This document shows positions 32,946 to 45,542 of a DNA stretch of 64,000 bases, one piece after another. This DNA is from Cyclaneusma minus (lineage: Eukaryota > Ascomycota > Leotiomycetes > Marthamycetales > Marthamycetaceae), in assembly GCA_037179335.1 (NCBI GenBank), contig JAKZHN010000025.1, forward strand, positions 372,001-436,000, read 5' to 3'. The translations under genes were made by a program, and so were the position numbers. The notes beneath the pieces were generated by a model that had not been told where the DNA came from, did no database searches, and saw only the letters and a list, made by a program, of their open reading frames with translations. Numbering within the stretch: the first letter of the stretch is position 1; every line of letters starts with the position of its first letter.

Positions 32946-34183
32946 GTGTATCGTCAAGGTATAGAGACTTTGTCGATGGATGAGGTTGTGGGTGTATGGA
33001 AGTGTATAGAAGTGATGTAGATGTACTTTGTACTATGTAGAGTCTTAGGTTTTCTGAAAGTTCAGCGGGAGGGAAGCAGGTCTATATCAAGATCTGGGAG
33101 AACTGGCCAGAGCTCTTGTTCCATGGTGCCGAGGATCGATTGACGACACAGCTTGACGGTATACACGAAGCTAGAGCGATCCTATTACATACATGTACGG
33201 ACAGGGAGGGAGGGTCGCCTCGTTGTTGAAGGCCGTGTCTATTCTAAAGGGCCTCTAGCACCGCTACGTACACCGCCGGAGTTTAGTAAGCTTAAGTATG
33301 ACCGAGAAGTTGCTCTTGCCGAGCGTATCGCCCGTCCAGTATTATATCATTCGATGACTGATACTGATGCCTGGTCTTCACTTATACAAGGGATGTCTGA
33401 TTTTCTAGAATCCCTCGAGACTTGCAGATAGTCGAAGAATACCGACTTTTTGCGTGCGAGTCCATCCCTTTCATGAATCACGATGGTAATCACTGTTGAG
33501 AGGACAAAAGGTAACCTAGGTTTGACGCGATATGATTGCGGCCCGGTGTACAGAACGTTATCTACGAACGAGTACCCGAATACTCCAATGCTCCCGAATC
33601 CCTTAAACAAACTGACCCTGCGAACGCCAGCCCATCCAAGTCCATGTACACAAGGACCCTCACCCTCCAAAGCAGGAAAAAAGAAACAGTTTACAAACCC
33701 TTCCTCATCTCCTGTATCGGCCGATTCCAATAAGCACTGTCGGGTGTCGATAGTCCCCTCAGGTGAAAGATAATGCCTTCAAGCCAAAAGTCTCCTGTCG
33801 AATCGTTGTTTTCTCTCGAGCCCAAGCTCATACACCGACCCAGGAGTCTTTAGTCCAATGCCCCCTGTACTGCGGGACCCAGACAGCCGTCACAGCTTGT
33901 TTTACGGTTCTCATCCCCATTCCCGCTGGTCATTCGGGCCTGCTTGACCCTGGGAACTTCCCCATGCACAAGATGGAAACTGTATCATTTCTTACTGGAA
34001 TTCCAACGCCCATGGTACATTATCAAGAACGGCATCATTGCATTGCTATCCATCTCTAAACTATATCAAACACAGCTCCAGATCCATGACATGTACCTAC
34101 CCCGAACCCCACCAGCACAAACCCACCCTCCGAACGCCAGTCCAGCCACGCACAAATTCCTCTCAAAAACCATCAAAACGCAC
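32946..34183. other. Intergenic, 1.24 kb, no gene seen
   Basis: Short frames exist on both strands but none resembles a family or continues across plausible introns. The segment ends at the stop codon of the Pol epsilon gene. Confidence 0.4.
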
Positions 34184-37100
34184 CTACAACCCCCTCCTCA
34201 CCTCCTCCACAACCTCCCCCAACATCCTCAACCCATAAACCCCCGCCACCTGCCCCAGCACCCTCAATTTCCTCTCTACCTCCCCCCTATCCACCGTCCC
34301 CACCCACTCCCCCGCACAAACACAATGTTCCATAAACGCATTCGTCTTCACACTCCTACACTTCGCACACCGCAAATCCTGCGTCGCCCACTCCACCACC
34401 ATGCCCTGCACCCGCGCAATCAGCCCCTCCTCAATCACCAACCGATCAAACTCCATCTCACAAGTGCCGCATTTCCACGGCCTGATCTTGCCGTCGGCAC
34501 CGGGTATCACGTCTTCGTCGCGACACAAGTCGAGGTCGCGGATGGAGGCGCAGTTTTCGCAGATTAGGCCGGCGATGAGCAGGGATTCGGAGGGGTTGCG
34601 GAAGGTGGCGGCTGAGGAGAATTCGCGGATGTCGAAGAGGGCGAGGAGTTCTTTGCGCAGGAGGCGCGCTTCGTATGTTATGTTTTTGTCGAGGCTGAGG
34701 ACTTGGCAGATTGCTTTGACGAGTTCGAGGACGGGGTTGGAGAGTGTGAGGTGCGAGCCGGGGAGTGATGGGAAGGAGTAGTCGGAAGCAAGCTCCGGGT
34801 GCAGCATTTCGTCTTTCTGGCGGCGGATGAGGCCGGTGATTTGGCGCTTCAGAGGTTTCTCAAAGTTCTTGCCGAGGATGATTTGCTTTTCTTCGGAGAG
34901 GGCTTGGGATGGTGCGGTCATTGATGATGTGAGTGCTATCACGGGGATTTGCGTGGCGCGAGGAGGTCCGCCGGATGCTGTGGGTTGGTTGAGAGGGCGA
35001 CGCTTGAGTTCATGCATGAGTTCGATGAATTCGATGACCCATTCATTGAAGATGGGTTGCAGGGATGTCGGCAGGAAGCTGGCCATTTGCCAGTTCATAA
35101 TACAGGCGAGCTCTTGGGTTTCGGCTTCGACGACCTCCGATGTAGCTTTGCCGCCGTAGTTGAATTCGTCGTACCAGACTAGGTAGTCCCAGTATTCTTT
35201 GATTTCCATGTCGATGAAGTGGAAGAGGGGCTTGGCTTTGATGGACTTGAGGATGTACTGGCTGTAGGCGTAGGCATTACCGACTTCTGCTTTAGTGGTT
35301 TGAAGCAGGAGTCGATGGGGGCTAGCGTAGATGACATGTGAGCCGACGCGGCGGAAGTCCATCATGAGCTGTTGGAAAGCTTTCTTCGACATCATTTGTA
35401 CATAGTAGTGCAATGATCTGTCGTAAAGGAAAGACCCTGGGCTTTCAACCCAGCGCAGAAGATGATGGACCATCATATCAGCCATCTCATTCCCCTGATT
35501 GGCTTCAACCCACCACGACTTGACCATTTCCCTAAGAACCAGGATTCCAGAATTGGAGAATGTGTTGTCGGCATAGAGGACATTAGCCCCATTTGCTGCA
35601 TCACCATCCACAGGTGCAGCAGGGTTGAACGAGATAGAATCACTGCCTTCCAACTCGTTGATAAGCGATGAAGTCAAGACGGTATTGATGGCCAAGTTCT
35701 GGATGTTGACCTCAATACACACCGTCGAGTACGTTCCCGGATTATTGATCGAAGGCATTTGCACGGTATCCAGAGGCCCAAGAATATCGTCCTTCTCGTA
35801 TCCAGCATGATCAGGTCTCGGCGATGGCGACCACCACAAGACCACATTATTCTGCTGCAGACGTCTTGCGTATGCAACGTCGATGAGGAACTTCGGATCT
35901 TCGCGCTCCAGATTGCAAAGCGGAATGCCGCCATATCTCGCGAGACCCGTCATATGCAGAATCGACATACCAAGATCGAAGTACCGTCTGATCATCATCT
36001 TCGCAACGTGAGTCTGCCAACCAAGCGGTGGCAGATTGCTATCTTGCGTCTCAAACTTCAATGACAGGATGGGGAATTCCTTTGAAATCGGCAAGTCGCG
36101 AGTAAGCATTCTCCGTTGTGGAGACTGAACGACCAAAATCAGAGGCTTGGATTCGTCATTCTTGATCTTCTTGATCAAATCGCCAATCTCCAAGAAAGCT
36201 TTCCGTCGAGTGGTCACCTGACTTGTGCGGAATTGCAAAGACTCTTGGTATTGGAAACAACTCTGCCAGTAGTCATTCTCAGCATCTTCAATATGCTTGG
36301 CCCTCAAATCGAAGTAGATCTTTGAGAAACTAGGCAGGTCTTGCTTCGAGTCTTTGGACTTCTGTAGGATGACGACATGGGCGACTTCGTTGGATGAGGA
36401 TATGAGTGCGAAGACTTGCCTATCTCCGGCTACGATGTGGTAGAGGTACAAATAGGCAAGAGGTGACTGTGACAGATATGGTCGTTGAGCTGGTACTCTG
36501 CAAAGTCCTGAAAGGTCAAAGCCAGATTCAAGACCCTTTCCGAGAACACCGGCTTGTTTGTCATCAAACGTACAGAGATTGCCAAGTTGCAGTAAAGCTC
36601 TGATGTTCAACGGCACTTGCGTCTCGTAGACACCTTCGACACTTGGATGATTGAACAGAAGAGACAACTTCTCAGTCTCATCCACATAGACCTGCTCGGC
36701 CATAGTAAGTTTGAACAGATGAACCGACGGATGGCCGTTTGGTAGTGTATGCTTGACTTTCTGAGCCTCGCACCCATCAATCTCAATATCAGGCATATCA
36801 TCGCTCCTCATATTGAGATACACCTTACGAGGAACGTTGATCTTGATGGTATGGATCTTCGAGTCAATCAAGACATAAGCCAGGACGGTACCCGGGCTCT
36901 CAGTCTCACGTAGTTGCAGGAGCTGCCATGTTCCACGGAAAAGCAACTCAGCCTGGCTCTTGAGGGTAGCGGCAATGTTGTTGTTGGCACCGGTTCGTGT
37001 CTCACCGAAAAGATGACGGCGTCGGATTCGTGCCTGCTTCTGCAGCTTCCACTTCTGCTTCTGGTATTCCAAAAATCCGACATAGTCTTTGTTCGGATCA

Positions 37101-40100
37101 GGCATCTTTTCCGGCAAGCTAGCAAACGGGTTTTCAGACACTGGCTTTGCAGGCTCTGGTGATTTCCGCTTCTGGGCCTTTTGCGGTTGTGTACTGTCAA
37201 TCATAGCACCAACTGTCTTTGGTTTCAGCAGCTTGGTGCCGAAGTCTTCTAAATCAGCTAGGCCGCGATCTTGCAGATTGATGATCTCATCCAGGGGCTG
37301 CTTTTGGAACATGTCCGTCATCTTCTTCTGCTTCATCTTGTCGTCTTTGATGTGGATTCGTCTCTGTAACCACTCCGGATGTGGCACTCGTGGGACAGGA
37401 TTCCTGACTTTTTGAAGCGCCGCGGGAATTGTAATCAGTTTCTGGATCACAGATCCAAGACGCTCAAGATAGTAGTCCCAGTCAAGCAAAGCTCTTGGAT
37501 CCATGCTGGGCGGGTCTTCTTTGAACCACTTCCTCAAGAAATGTCTCTTGACGGAGGTCTCAGCGGAGAAAATTGCCACAGGGATAGCGCGTTCAGTGAC
37601 AGGAGCGTTCTTAGGTCGCGAACAGATAATGTACTTGCAGTTCAAGCCCTTATCCTTGACCATCTGCTCTCCCAGGAAATCAGCGAGACGCTTCGCAGTA
37701 GTGATAGACGTCGATTTCTGTCCAGCATACTCCTCGAGAGTCTTCGACATGCTTCTGTTCTCACAAATGAGATCGATCAGCTCCTCATCGGCAAGCGTGG
37801 AACCCTTCGAGAAAAGCACATCAAGCCATCGATTTGCAACCTTGGCAACAGCCTCGTATGTTTCCTGAAGCGTACTTCCCTCCAGGAAGAACTTGAAGAT
37901 CTGCTGCTGGAAGATCTTGATGAGTTTCAGTTCACCTCTTCGCTTCACCTCGAAACCTTTCAGCTCAGCAAGACTACCATCGTCATTGAAGACAGCGTAT
38001 CGCTTCTTCAAGTTCTTGTCTTCTTCCTTCGATGTTGGCAAGACCATAGCTTTGTAAGGTCCATCAACTTCAAAGAAGATAGAGTTGTCGCTGTGCGTCT
38101 CATACTTGAACGTCTTCGGGTCCACCAGGTCTTGGTACTGATGGTTGGTGAATTTGTCGTGAACAAGATGGTTCAACATGACACAAGGATATGAGATTGC
38201 CAACTTCTTCCCGTTCTTGAGAGTGAAACCAAAGTTTTCTGGGAATGTTGCTGGAAGCATACACCAGATACCATCAGTATCGAGTTCCAGAGGACGGCCA
38301 AGTCGTTCGACCAATTGACGTGCCAGCTGGATGATGTGCGCGCCAGTCAAACAGGTCACTCCAGCCATCTCCATGGAATACCATCGCGAACCCTTTCGCA
38401 TGACATATCCATAAAACGAGTTCAGAATGACCTTGTGGGCCAGTTGCAAAGAGTCGTAAAGAGTGATCATCTTCTTTGCTTCTTCGATCTTGGTGGCCGA
38501 GGCACCTTCTGCCTGTAAAGCAGAGGTTTTCCCCTTCCAGACCTTCTGCTTGCCCTTGTAATCATAACGTCGATCACGGAAGTCTCGGACAGTATTGATG
38601 TAGAAGGGATTTTCTCGCTGGCAGATGATTGCTTCTTTTTGGATGGTCTTTGAGTCGTGGATTTTGTGGTAAATCTTCTGACTGTAACTTTGCAATCGCT
38701 TCTTGACTAGCGATGCCTGTTGTTCTTGAGAGAGGTCGTGGAAGGATAGAGAAGGACTGTTCGGGTACTTTCCCGGAAACCTTTCATTTTCCAGTGCAGA
38801 CCGAATCATGTTGTACTCGTCTCGTTTGGCTGGAATGTATTCTCCTCGCCATGCCCATGGCATTCGTCGATCACAGGTTTTCCCGGGTCTGTTGAAGTCA
38901 CAAGCTGCACAGTCTGATTCTTGGATCATAGAATCCGGCTGAAGTCTGTTGGTTGTCATGATGTTGGGATACATGGACGCGACATCCAAGTGATAGATCA
39001 GAGGGTTCTCATTCCGGTGTGGTGTTTCTTTCAGGTTCATCAGCCGTTCGGTGATCTGCTGTTTGACCTCTTCATAATTGGTGACATCGTCCAGTGACTT
39101 CTTCTCTTCCACAGTGATAGCAAACTTCAATGCGGCGTCCAAATCCCTCAATAATTCGTCGATGGCCTTGGGATCGACCACGAAATTGACTGGAATGTCT
39201 GCTCTGAACACTCCTGCCTCGATACTTTCGACGTGACCACCAACGTAAGTTTCTGACTCAATAAGATGACCCTCCCAGAATCTCTCTTTGGGCTCAACAT
39301 GTTTGTTGGGCAGAACGATTCCTTTCTGGTAGGCTTGTACCATGAGCAGCATTTCGCAAAGAGTACCAGTTCCTTTTCGCAGCACGGCGTCCGGTCCGAG
39401 AGGAATAATTGTGCACAGGGAGAAGATGAATGGATGGACGTATTTCATGTACAGGTAATATGTGGCGACAGCATCGGAGACGGAGTACTCGGCGAGGGTC
39501 TGTGGACGTTCAGAAGCATACCGAAGCATCAATTCCGGGTCGAGCTCATCAGGATCGTAACCAAGTTTGGCAGTTGTCACAGCTTTCAGACCACGACTAC
39601 CTTGAGGAAGGTAACTGTCACGGTTGACCCAGTGAAAACAATCCATGTGGACACTGTAGTCGCACTGGTATTGATCTTCAGCGTCCTTTCTCCAACCAAT
39701 CTCTTGGTACATGTCGATTCCGTTCACGCTAGCTCGAGCTTCCACGAAAGGCCAATCGAAAAAGTCACCGTTGTAGGTTGCGATAACAGTGGGGCGTGCT
39801 TCTTTTACGTGCAGAAAAAACCTCTCTATGACCGACTTTTCGTCTGGTTCGTTGAAAATCATGAAAGGACCATCGTATTCCGGTTTTGGGGTATATTCGA
39901 AATCCTCGATATCTTCCGAGACGATTTCTCGATTTGTAATGAGGAAACCCTGGCCGTCAATCATATACGAAATCATCATAATTCGATCAATGACGGCGTC
40001 GGGGAATTTCAGGGGAAGTTTGGTGGTCTCGATATCGTAGGCCATAACCACAGGATCCGCTCGAGTCAATCGCTCTTCCAGGCACTTGATATTTGTCGTG

Positions 40101-41037
40101 CCATGTTTGGCCTCCACCTCGTACCATTTGCCAACTCGAATGTCCATATCTATTAGAACTCGAACGTGGTAGGGGACGTCCCATTCCCGCATATCAACGA
40201 TGTAGTCGCTCGCATCCGCAATATTAGAAGGGTTTCGTAAATCATCATCTCGTGAGTCGTCAAAGAGGTCGAATCCAGCATTTACGCTGCACAGAAGACG
40301 AATTAGCATCAAGCCCCACATCCCCTTTCATCCCATCTTCGCGGATCCAAACCAGGCCCTGAAAGTTAGCGCCTGAAAAACAGAACATACCTAGCAACCT
40401 CGGCATAAGTATCCATCGCATTCATATTCTTCTTATTCTTCTCCGCCAACGGCAGCACATCCTTCTTCGCCGCCATCAAATCATTCTGATTCGCAAACCG
40501 CAATTCCAAAAACGTCCTCCTGTACCCCAACAAATGATTCGGCATCTGCAAATCCTCCTTCTCCACCTTCCGCACACTCTTCACCACGCCATCCCCGGGC
40601 ACTCTCTTACACCACTCCTCCACCTCCTGTTCATGCCCCCTCTTACACGCCACCAAAAAATACGGCTCGTATTCCAGCGTCGCCTTAAAGCTGCCTCCAT
40701 CCTCTTCCAAGAAATACAGATCGAGAGCTGCTCGTTCGGCCGAAGCGTCGCTGCCAGCTAGTCCACCGAGAACGCGTCCGCTGGAGCTGGAGTCGGGGCG
40801 GAGGCGCGTGGGGTTGATGTTGACGAGCCAGCCAGTCTTTTTGCGACCGGCTTCGTAGCGGGCGAATCCGAAGGCTTCGTCGATGCTGTGGGCGAGCTTG
40901 ACGGCTTCGTATTTCTCGTCTGCAGAGGTGGCTTCGGGACGGCTGCCGGACGTGGCGGCGAAGGTCTTGGTGCGGGAGCCGTGGTAGGCTTGCTTGCCGC
41001 CGCGACGGTAGCCTTGTTGGGGTCGACGGGTGGGCAT
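34184..41037 (-). CDS. POL2: DNA polymerase epsilon catalytic subunit (2249 aa)
   Basis: Exons 41037-40391 and 40286-34184 (minus strand) are joined over a 104-bp intron (GTATGT...GCAG) and read EVAS|VNAGFDLFDD. It is the leading-strand replicative polymerase. The 3'-5' exonuclease motifs are MAYDIETTKLPLKFPDA (Exo I), NGDFFDWPF (Exo II) and YSVSDAVATYY (Exo III). Polymerase motifs are DVASMYPNIM (A), VILNSFYGYVMRKGS (B region) and LELDTDGIWCM (C, with the Pol epsilon ELDTDG form). The inactive second polymerase half follows. The C-terminus carries two Cys clusters: CENCASIRDLDLC with CGTC, and CAKC with CVC, the second pair of the CysA/CysB type, where CysB binds an Fe-S cluster or zinc and contacts Dpb2. 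All catalytic acidic residues are present. Length matches the fungal family. The gene is divergent from COX20. Confidence 0.97.
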
Positions 41038-41721
41038 TGTGAGGTTTGGAGAGGTGGCGTATGAGGGAGAGGGTTTGGGATGTCGAGGGTTGAGGGGCTG
41101 CCACGAGGGCGCGAAGGGTGAGGTTTCTCAGATGATCGCCAGTTTGGAAATGGCGGTTCCTCGAAGAAGATCTTGGCCTTTGAAAGTTTTACAATGCCAA
41201 TGGGATTTTGGCAGATCCAATTGCCAAGTTTTGGGTGTTGGGAATGGGCCAATGTCGAGGAGAGTAAAGGTTGTTTCTCAGCGAGACCCACGCGTTAAGT
41301 GACTTCCAGGCAAGCGCGTCGCGAAGAATAACGCGACTTAGTGCCAAGCTTTATGCATCCCGAGAACTCTATGTATCTCGAGAAGTCTATCCTCGATGCC
41401 GACGAGATTATTCTAACATTATCCCAGCTTCGATTTCTGAAATCGACCCGTACATCTGAAAAAATACGTATCGATTCATTTTCAATCATACCAATCCATA
41501 ACCGCGAATTAATTGAACATTCTTTCTTAAGAGCATCGTGCACAAGCCACCGGGTGCATAAAATTCCGCCCCAGCCAATCAACCTCGCATCTCAAAATCC
41601 CGTACGACATCAACATCTCGCATTGAAGCAGCACATTCAATTTTGAGCGTGAACGCCAATCTTCAGTTTCCCCCGCCAACCTCAACAAATCCAGTTCAGT
41701 TTCCAAACTCAGATCCACACC
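41038..41721. promoter_or_regulatory. POL2/COX20 bidirectional promoter region with exact MluI cell-cycle box
   Basis: This 684-bp space between divergent start codons contains ACGCGT at 41290-41295, the exact MCB site bound by MBF in yeasts, in the context CCCACGCGTTAA. Related CGCG words (GCGCGTCGCG near 41,316, AACGCGAC near 41,330) cluster around it. MCB boxes drive G1/S expression of replication genes, including POL2, in budding yeast. The site lies about 255 bp from the POL2 start and 430 bp from COX20. Function is inferred. Confidence 0.5.
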
Positions 41722-42414
41722 ATGGTCGACTCCTCCAGGCCCTCGGGCAAAGTCTACGAAGATTTCAACTCCGCCGAGCCCGACTCTCACTCCCTACCAC
41801 CGCCATCCACCGACTCCATCTCGTCCAGCTCGTTTTCCACACCAGCAAAGCCGAGTCCAACAAGCAGCGCAAATGCCTTCCCCGCAGAAATGTCCCAAAA
41901 CACCGCCGGCGCACACGTGCAACCACAACCATCCATCATCGACGGCCTATCCACCGTCCGCATCAGCGATTTCAACCAAGTATATCAGTACCCCTGTGCG
42001 CGCGACGGCCTCGTAACCGGTATAGCCGGCGGCTTCGGCATGATGGGTTTGCGGTTATTTTGGGGCTGTATGTCTTCCCTTCCCCTCCTTCCACCCCTTC
42101 ACTTTTGACTTCATTTCGAAAGACGAAGGAAGGATGATCGCTAACGCTGACACAAAACAGCGAATCTGATGAAAGCCTGCAACTGGGCATCAGGAACCTT
42201 CATGTTCGTCGCCCTCGCCAGCTACACAATCTGCAACGAGCGGCGAAAGATTGAAAAAGTGCATATCAAGCGTGCAGTCGAAATAATGGATCTCAAGAAG
42301 GCCGAGAAAGAGGCGCAGATGAAACGTCGCGGAGAAGCTATCAAGAGAAGACAGGAGGAAGAGGAGATGAAGAGGAGGCTGGAAGCAGAAGATAAGAAAT
42401 GGTGGTTTTGGTGA
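41722..42414 (+). CDS. COX20: Cytochrome c oxidase assembly protein COX20 (199 aa)
   Basis: Exons 41722-42067 and 42161-42414 are separated by a 93-bp intron (GTATGT, CTAAC branch, CAG). The N-terminus is Ser/Pro-rich. The conserved part is PCARDGLVTGIAGGFGMMGLR (first transmembrane helix) and, after the intron, ACNWASGTFMFVALASYTICNERR (second helix). A highly charged coiled tail follows (KRAVEIMDLKKAEKEAQMKRR to the end). COX20 (FAM36A) is a two-helix inner-membrane chaperone for Cox2 maturation. The CxxR and NWA motifs are the family's signatures. The extended N-terminal region is variable in filamentous fungi. Confidence 0.9.
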
Positions 42415-43209
42415 GAGCAAAGGGGAAGACATCCAAATTGGGGGACCCCAGATCGGGGGTCGGATTTTGTGGTACTGTTGATGAAGGGAGAAAATATCAG
42501 AAAGGATGGGGACCGCAGGTTCTCTAGTCAATGGATGCTACGGGGAATGGCAATGTGTAGGAATAGGCGTGGGATTGTATATATGCATGCATGCGTAAAA
42601 AAGTAAAAGGTGGTACTTTGGGGAAGGAGTTCGAGAGGCGATCTGAGCATAGATCGATGTATGAATTCACAACAGCTGTTCTGCTCCGAAGGCACGTATG
42701 TTGTCAACTTGTCCTGGGCTCAACATCAGAACCAATCAAATCAGGTGCTTCAAACTCCTCAGTAAATAAAAGTCTCGACTTGTAGCGGAGAACCGAAGGT
42801 GCCTTATGAAGTCGAAAGTCCAGTGGAATTTCGTTCAGTTGGGGGACTTGGTCAAAGGGCTCATTAATTTTGTAAGTAGTTGTGCATGTGCTCAGTCTCA
42901 GAAATAGTCAATTCAGCTACACATGTCATGGAAGTAATTGTTTTGAACAAAATAGATTTTTGTAATTGGTTGTCATGTGAAACTGTGAGTTTTTCATCGT
43001 TCATTCAACGTAGCCACTTTTTGAAGCCATGTGTGATCCAACGCTAACATATCAGAACGCCCCAGTTCCATTCCAGCCAGCGCAATGAATTCCCATCCCA
43101 TTCCCAAGCAAGATGATCCAACGAACGCCTCGCTTCGAAGTACCCATGAAGATATCCCAAATCATTTTCCTGTCCCGCTCATTCGTCATCATACATTCTC
43201 ATTCGTCCC
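42415..43209. other. Intergenic between COX20 and the 344-aa gene (convergent 3' ends)
   Basis: No gene is supported. AT-rich in parts, with a short run of alternating ATGCATGC near 42,580. Nothing recognisable otherwise. Confidence 0.4.
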
Positions 43210-44244
43210 TTACTGGTTTCCTTCAATCAAGAACCTAACTCTCCGCGCTGCCTCGATCTCCTCCGCTGAGGCAGTCGAGATCATGGAGTTTCTGTTCGCG
43301 TTGTCTCTCGACGAGTGCGCAGGGGGCTGTGCTTTACGTCTCTCACTGCGTCTGTTTCTCGCCTCTCGTGCTTCCCGAGACTTGTAATCCGCAAGTTGCT
43401 GCCTTCTCCGCTCAGCGCGGGCTGCCGCCATAGCTGGGGTAGGCTTGAATCCGACACCGTTGATGCCGGTGCCGTCATCGTCAGGGTCGAGCATTGTGTG
43501 GCCGGTGATTTCGTTTGCGTGCCAAGTAAGCGAAGCTTGGTCGACTTCTTTATTGCTGTTACTTGAGCTGGAGTTCTTCGTATCGAAGTCGATGACATGA
43601 CGTGCAGCCTCGTCGGTGGCATCTGCCGAACCAAAGAAAAGCGGCGGTGTGCCGGATCGTTCACCTCGGGGCTGGGATTCGGCGCGGGAGATAGAGTAGT
43701 GCTGGCCTAAGCTTGAGAGGAATTTGTTTAATGGAGGTGCTTGGTCTGCGCCGCCGTGGATGGCTGGGTCGACGTGGTTGTGCAGTTGGACGTTTCGGGC
43801 GCGGGACCTTACTGCAGGATCGAGGTCTCTGCGTTCAGGGCCGATGGCTATTGTGAAAACTTTGGGACCCTCTGGGATCTCATGGTCGGTGCCGTCGATA
43901 ACGCGCATCCGCTTGCGGACATATTCCATCGGGTGCCGTTGTGATTCGAATTCATCGTCTGGGGAGGATGCTCGGGTGTTCAGGTCGAAGCCGGAGACGA
44001 CATCGCCGGAGCTGAGTTGGAGGCCTTGGAAGTTGTAGGCTACCTTTGTTCGTGGGCTCTCACTACCACGGGCCTCACGAGGTGCCAGGTAGGAGACCGG
44101 AAGGTTGGTGTTGACACGCATTGCAGGGCTGGAGTGTGGAGTTTGTGGAGTTTCGGGTATGGTAGGGCCAGCTGAGTGTCCGCGTTTGCGCTTGGGCGTG
44201 ATGATGGAGGAAGGTTGCTCTGAGGATGTCTTTGGAGAGGCCAT
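43210..44244 (-). CDS. Conserved fungal protein of unknown function (344 aa)
   Basis: This single-exon gene encodes a mostly disordered, Ser/Arg/Pro-rich protein. A KRKRG cluster near residue 18 and RKRMR near residue 110 look like nuclear localisation signals. The C-terminal third is the best-conserved-looking part: EITGHTMLDPDDDGTGINGVGF followed by a long, strongly charged helix (AAARAERRRQQLADYKSREAREARNRRSERRK). I have the impression this C-terminal block recurs in Pezizomycotina proteins, but I cannot name a family. No catalytic motif is seen. A chromatin or RNA-associated role would be a guess. Start chosen at the first ATG, before SEQPSSIITPKRKRG. Confidence 0.7.
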   Translation of the reverse strand: MASPKTSSEQPSSIITPKRKRGHSAGPTIPETPQTPHSSPAMRVNTNLPVSYLAPREARGSESPRTKVAYNFQGLQLSSGDVVSGFDLNTRASSPDDEFESQRHPMEYVRKRMRVIDGTDHEIPEGPKVFTIAIGPERRDLDPAVRSRARNVQLHNHVDPAIHGGADQAPPLNKFLSSLGQHYSISRAESQPRGERSGTPPLFFGSADATDEAARHVIDFDTKNSSSSNSNKEVDQASLTWHANEITGHTMLDPDDDGTGINGVGFKPTPAMAAARAERRRQQLADYKSREAREARNRRSERRKAQPPAHSSRDNANRNSMISTASAEEIEAARRVRFLIEGNQ

Positions 44245-45542
44245 GGTGCTTATGTAGTCCTCTTCTCGGAGTCTATCGAGTTGTCAAGTCCGGGGGTCCA
44301 CATCCGACTAGTGGTGGGACGAGGCTCGAGGATTTCGAGGTAGCACAGACTCGGCGGTGCTCAAGGAGTTGCGGCTATCGCAGGAACTCTCTGGCCAGAT
44401 GGCTTTGGCTTCAATCATGCGGGTATCGCGAGGTTGGGCGTTGGGCTAGTCAGCTTTGGATGGCGAACTGCAGTCGATAGCGCGCGGTGGCAGACGTCCG
44501 ACAGCTTGGTTCAGACGATTGCGGGCCTGGGTTACATTGAGGCTCGATCGTAAACCCCTTAGACTTTCGGGCTCAGAGTGAGGCTGGATTGGCGCTGGCT
44601 GGAAGCACGCTAGAATACGAGTCCGGCCTATTTTTGTCCCAAATGGGGTGTGATCGGCGAGCTTTGGACGAGGGGAGGGTCGGACTGCTGTTCGAAAACG
44701 TGGTTGATGCTTTCCACGGTCGTATGCGAGAGAAGGATGCAGTGGTCGAAGCTTTTCACGCTCAGGCACGATGTGAACAGTCTGTTTCACGCGGGGCACG
44801 ACGGTGCTTATCGAGAGATCTCTTGCGGGAGAGTCGGCGTCAGTGGCAGGACGTGGTGGCGACTTCGAGGGATGGCAGATTGACAAATGGATGAAACAGA
44901 TATGCGGAAGTAGTGCGATTGGGTTGTCGCGTTTTAAAGATGCATGTCAGCGATGCGGAATCCTGCTTTAGTATGTGCTGTTGTCGTGAGAGTGTGGTGA
45001 TGCTGCAGCCTTACGCCTTTCTCAGCGCGGGGGATCTCCGCCCGAGATCGAGGACCGGCGAGCACCGCCATGTGGCTGGAAGTAAGCTAATCTCAGTTGA
45101 GTAAGCGCCAGCTGGCGTATTCCCGCGTCAATCGTCTCGGCTCCGATGATGAAAGCCAGCGCTCTAGATCCAACATCGCGACCATATTTTCTGCGAACTG
45201 GTAACATCGCCCGCCGGCGCGCATCAACCATTTGATGATTTCCCTCCATGGCGTCATGAGCCAGAGGCCCTTGCAGTCGCATCCAGTCCATGTGGGGCCG
45301 CGGCACCCACCCCGAGGGGCTGGTCGAGTGGTCGGGACTTGTTGATGAGGCAATAATCATGACTGCGGCGCTATGATCGTTTGCCAATCTTTTCGCATTT
45401 GTCAACCTCGAATTTTCTCTCAGTCGTGGCTTGGGCCGTTTCATTGCAAAATTACTCTCATCTCAACTTTCTTCCTCGCTCTTTTGGTGTCTCGTTGATT
45501 CTGTGTTAGTACACAGTCCAGACTTCCATCCCCAATCTCAAG
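44245..45542. other. Intergenic, 1.3 kb, no gene seen
   Basis: This is the shared 5' region of the divergent 344-aa gene and the PLP decarboxylase. GC-rich, with CGAGG/TCGAG words; frames on either strand lack family similarity. No RNA gene or repeat is recognised. Confidence 0.4.

Noticed and set aside
37379..40156. Long plus-strand frames (up to 296 codons) antisense to POL2
   Set aside because: They mirror the well-supported Pol epsilon coding sequence and show no own motifs.
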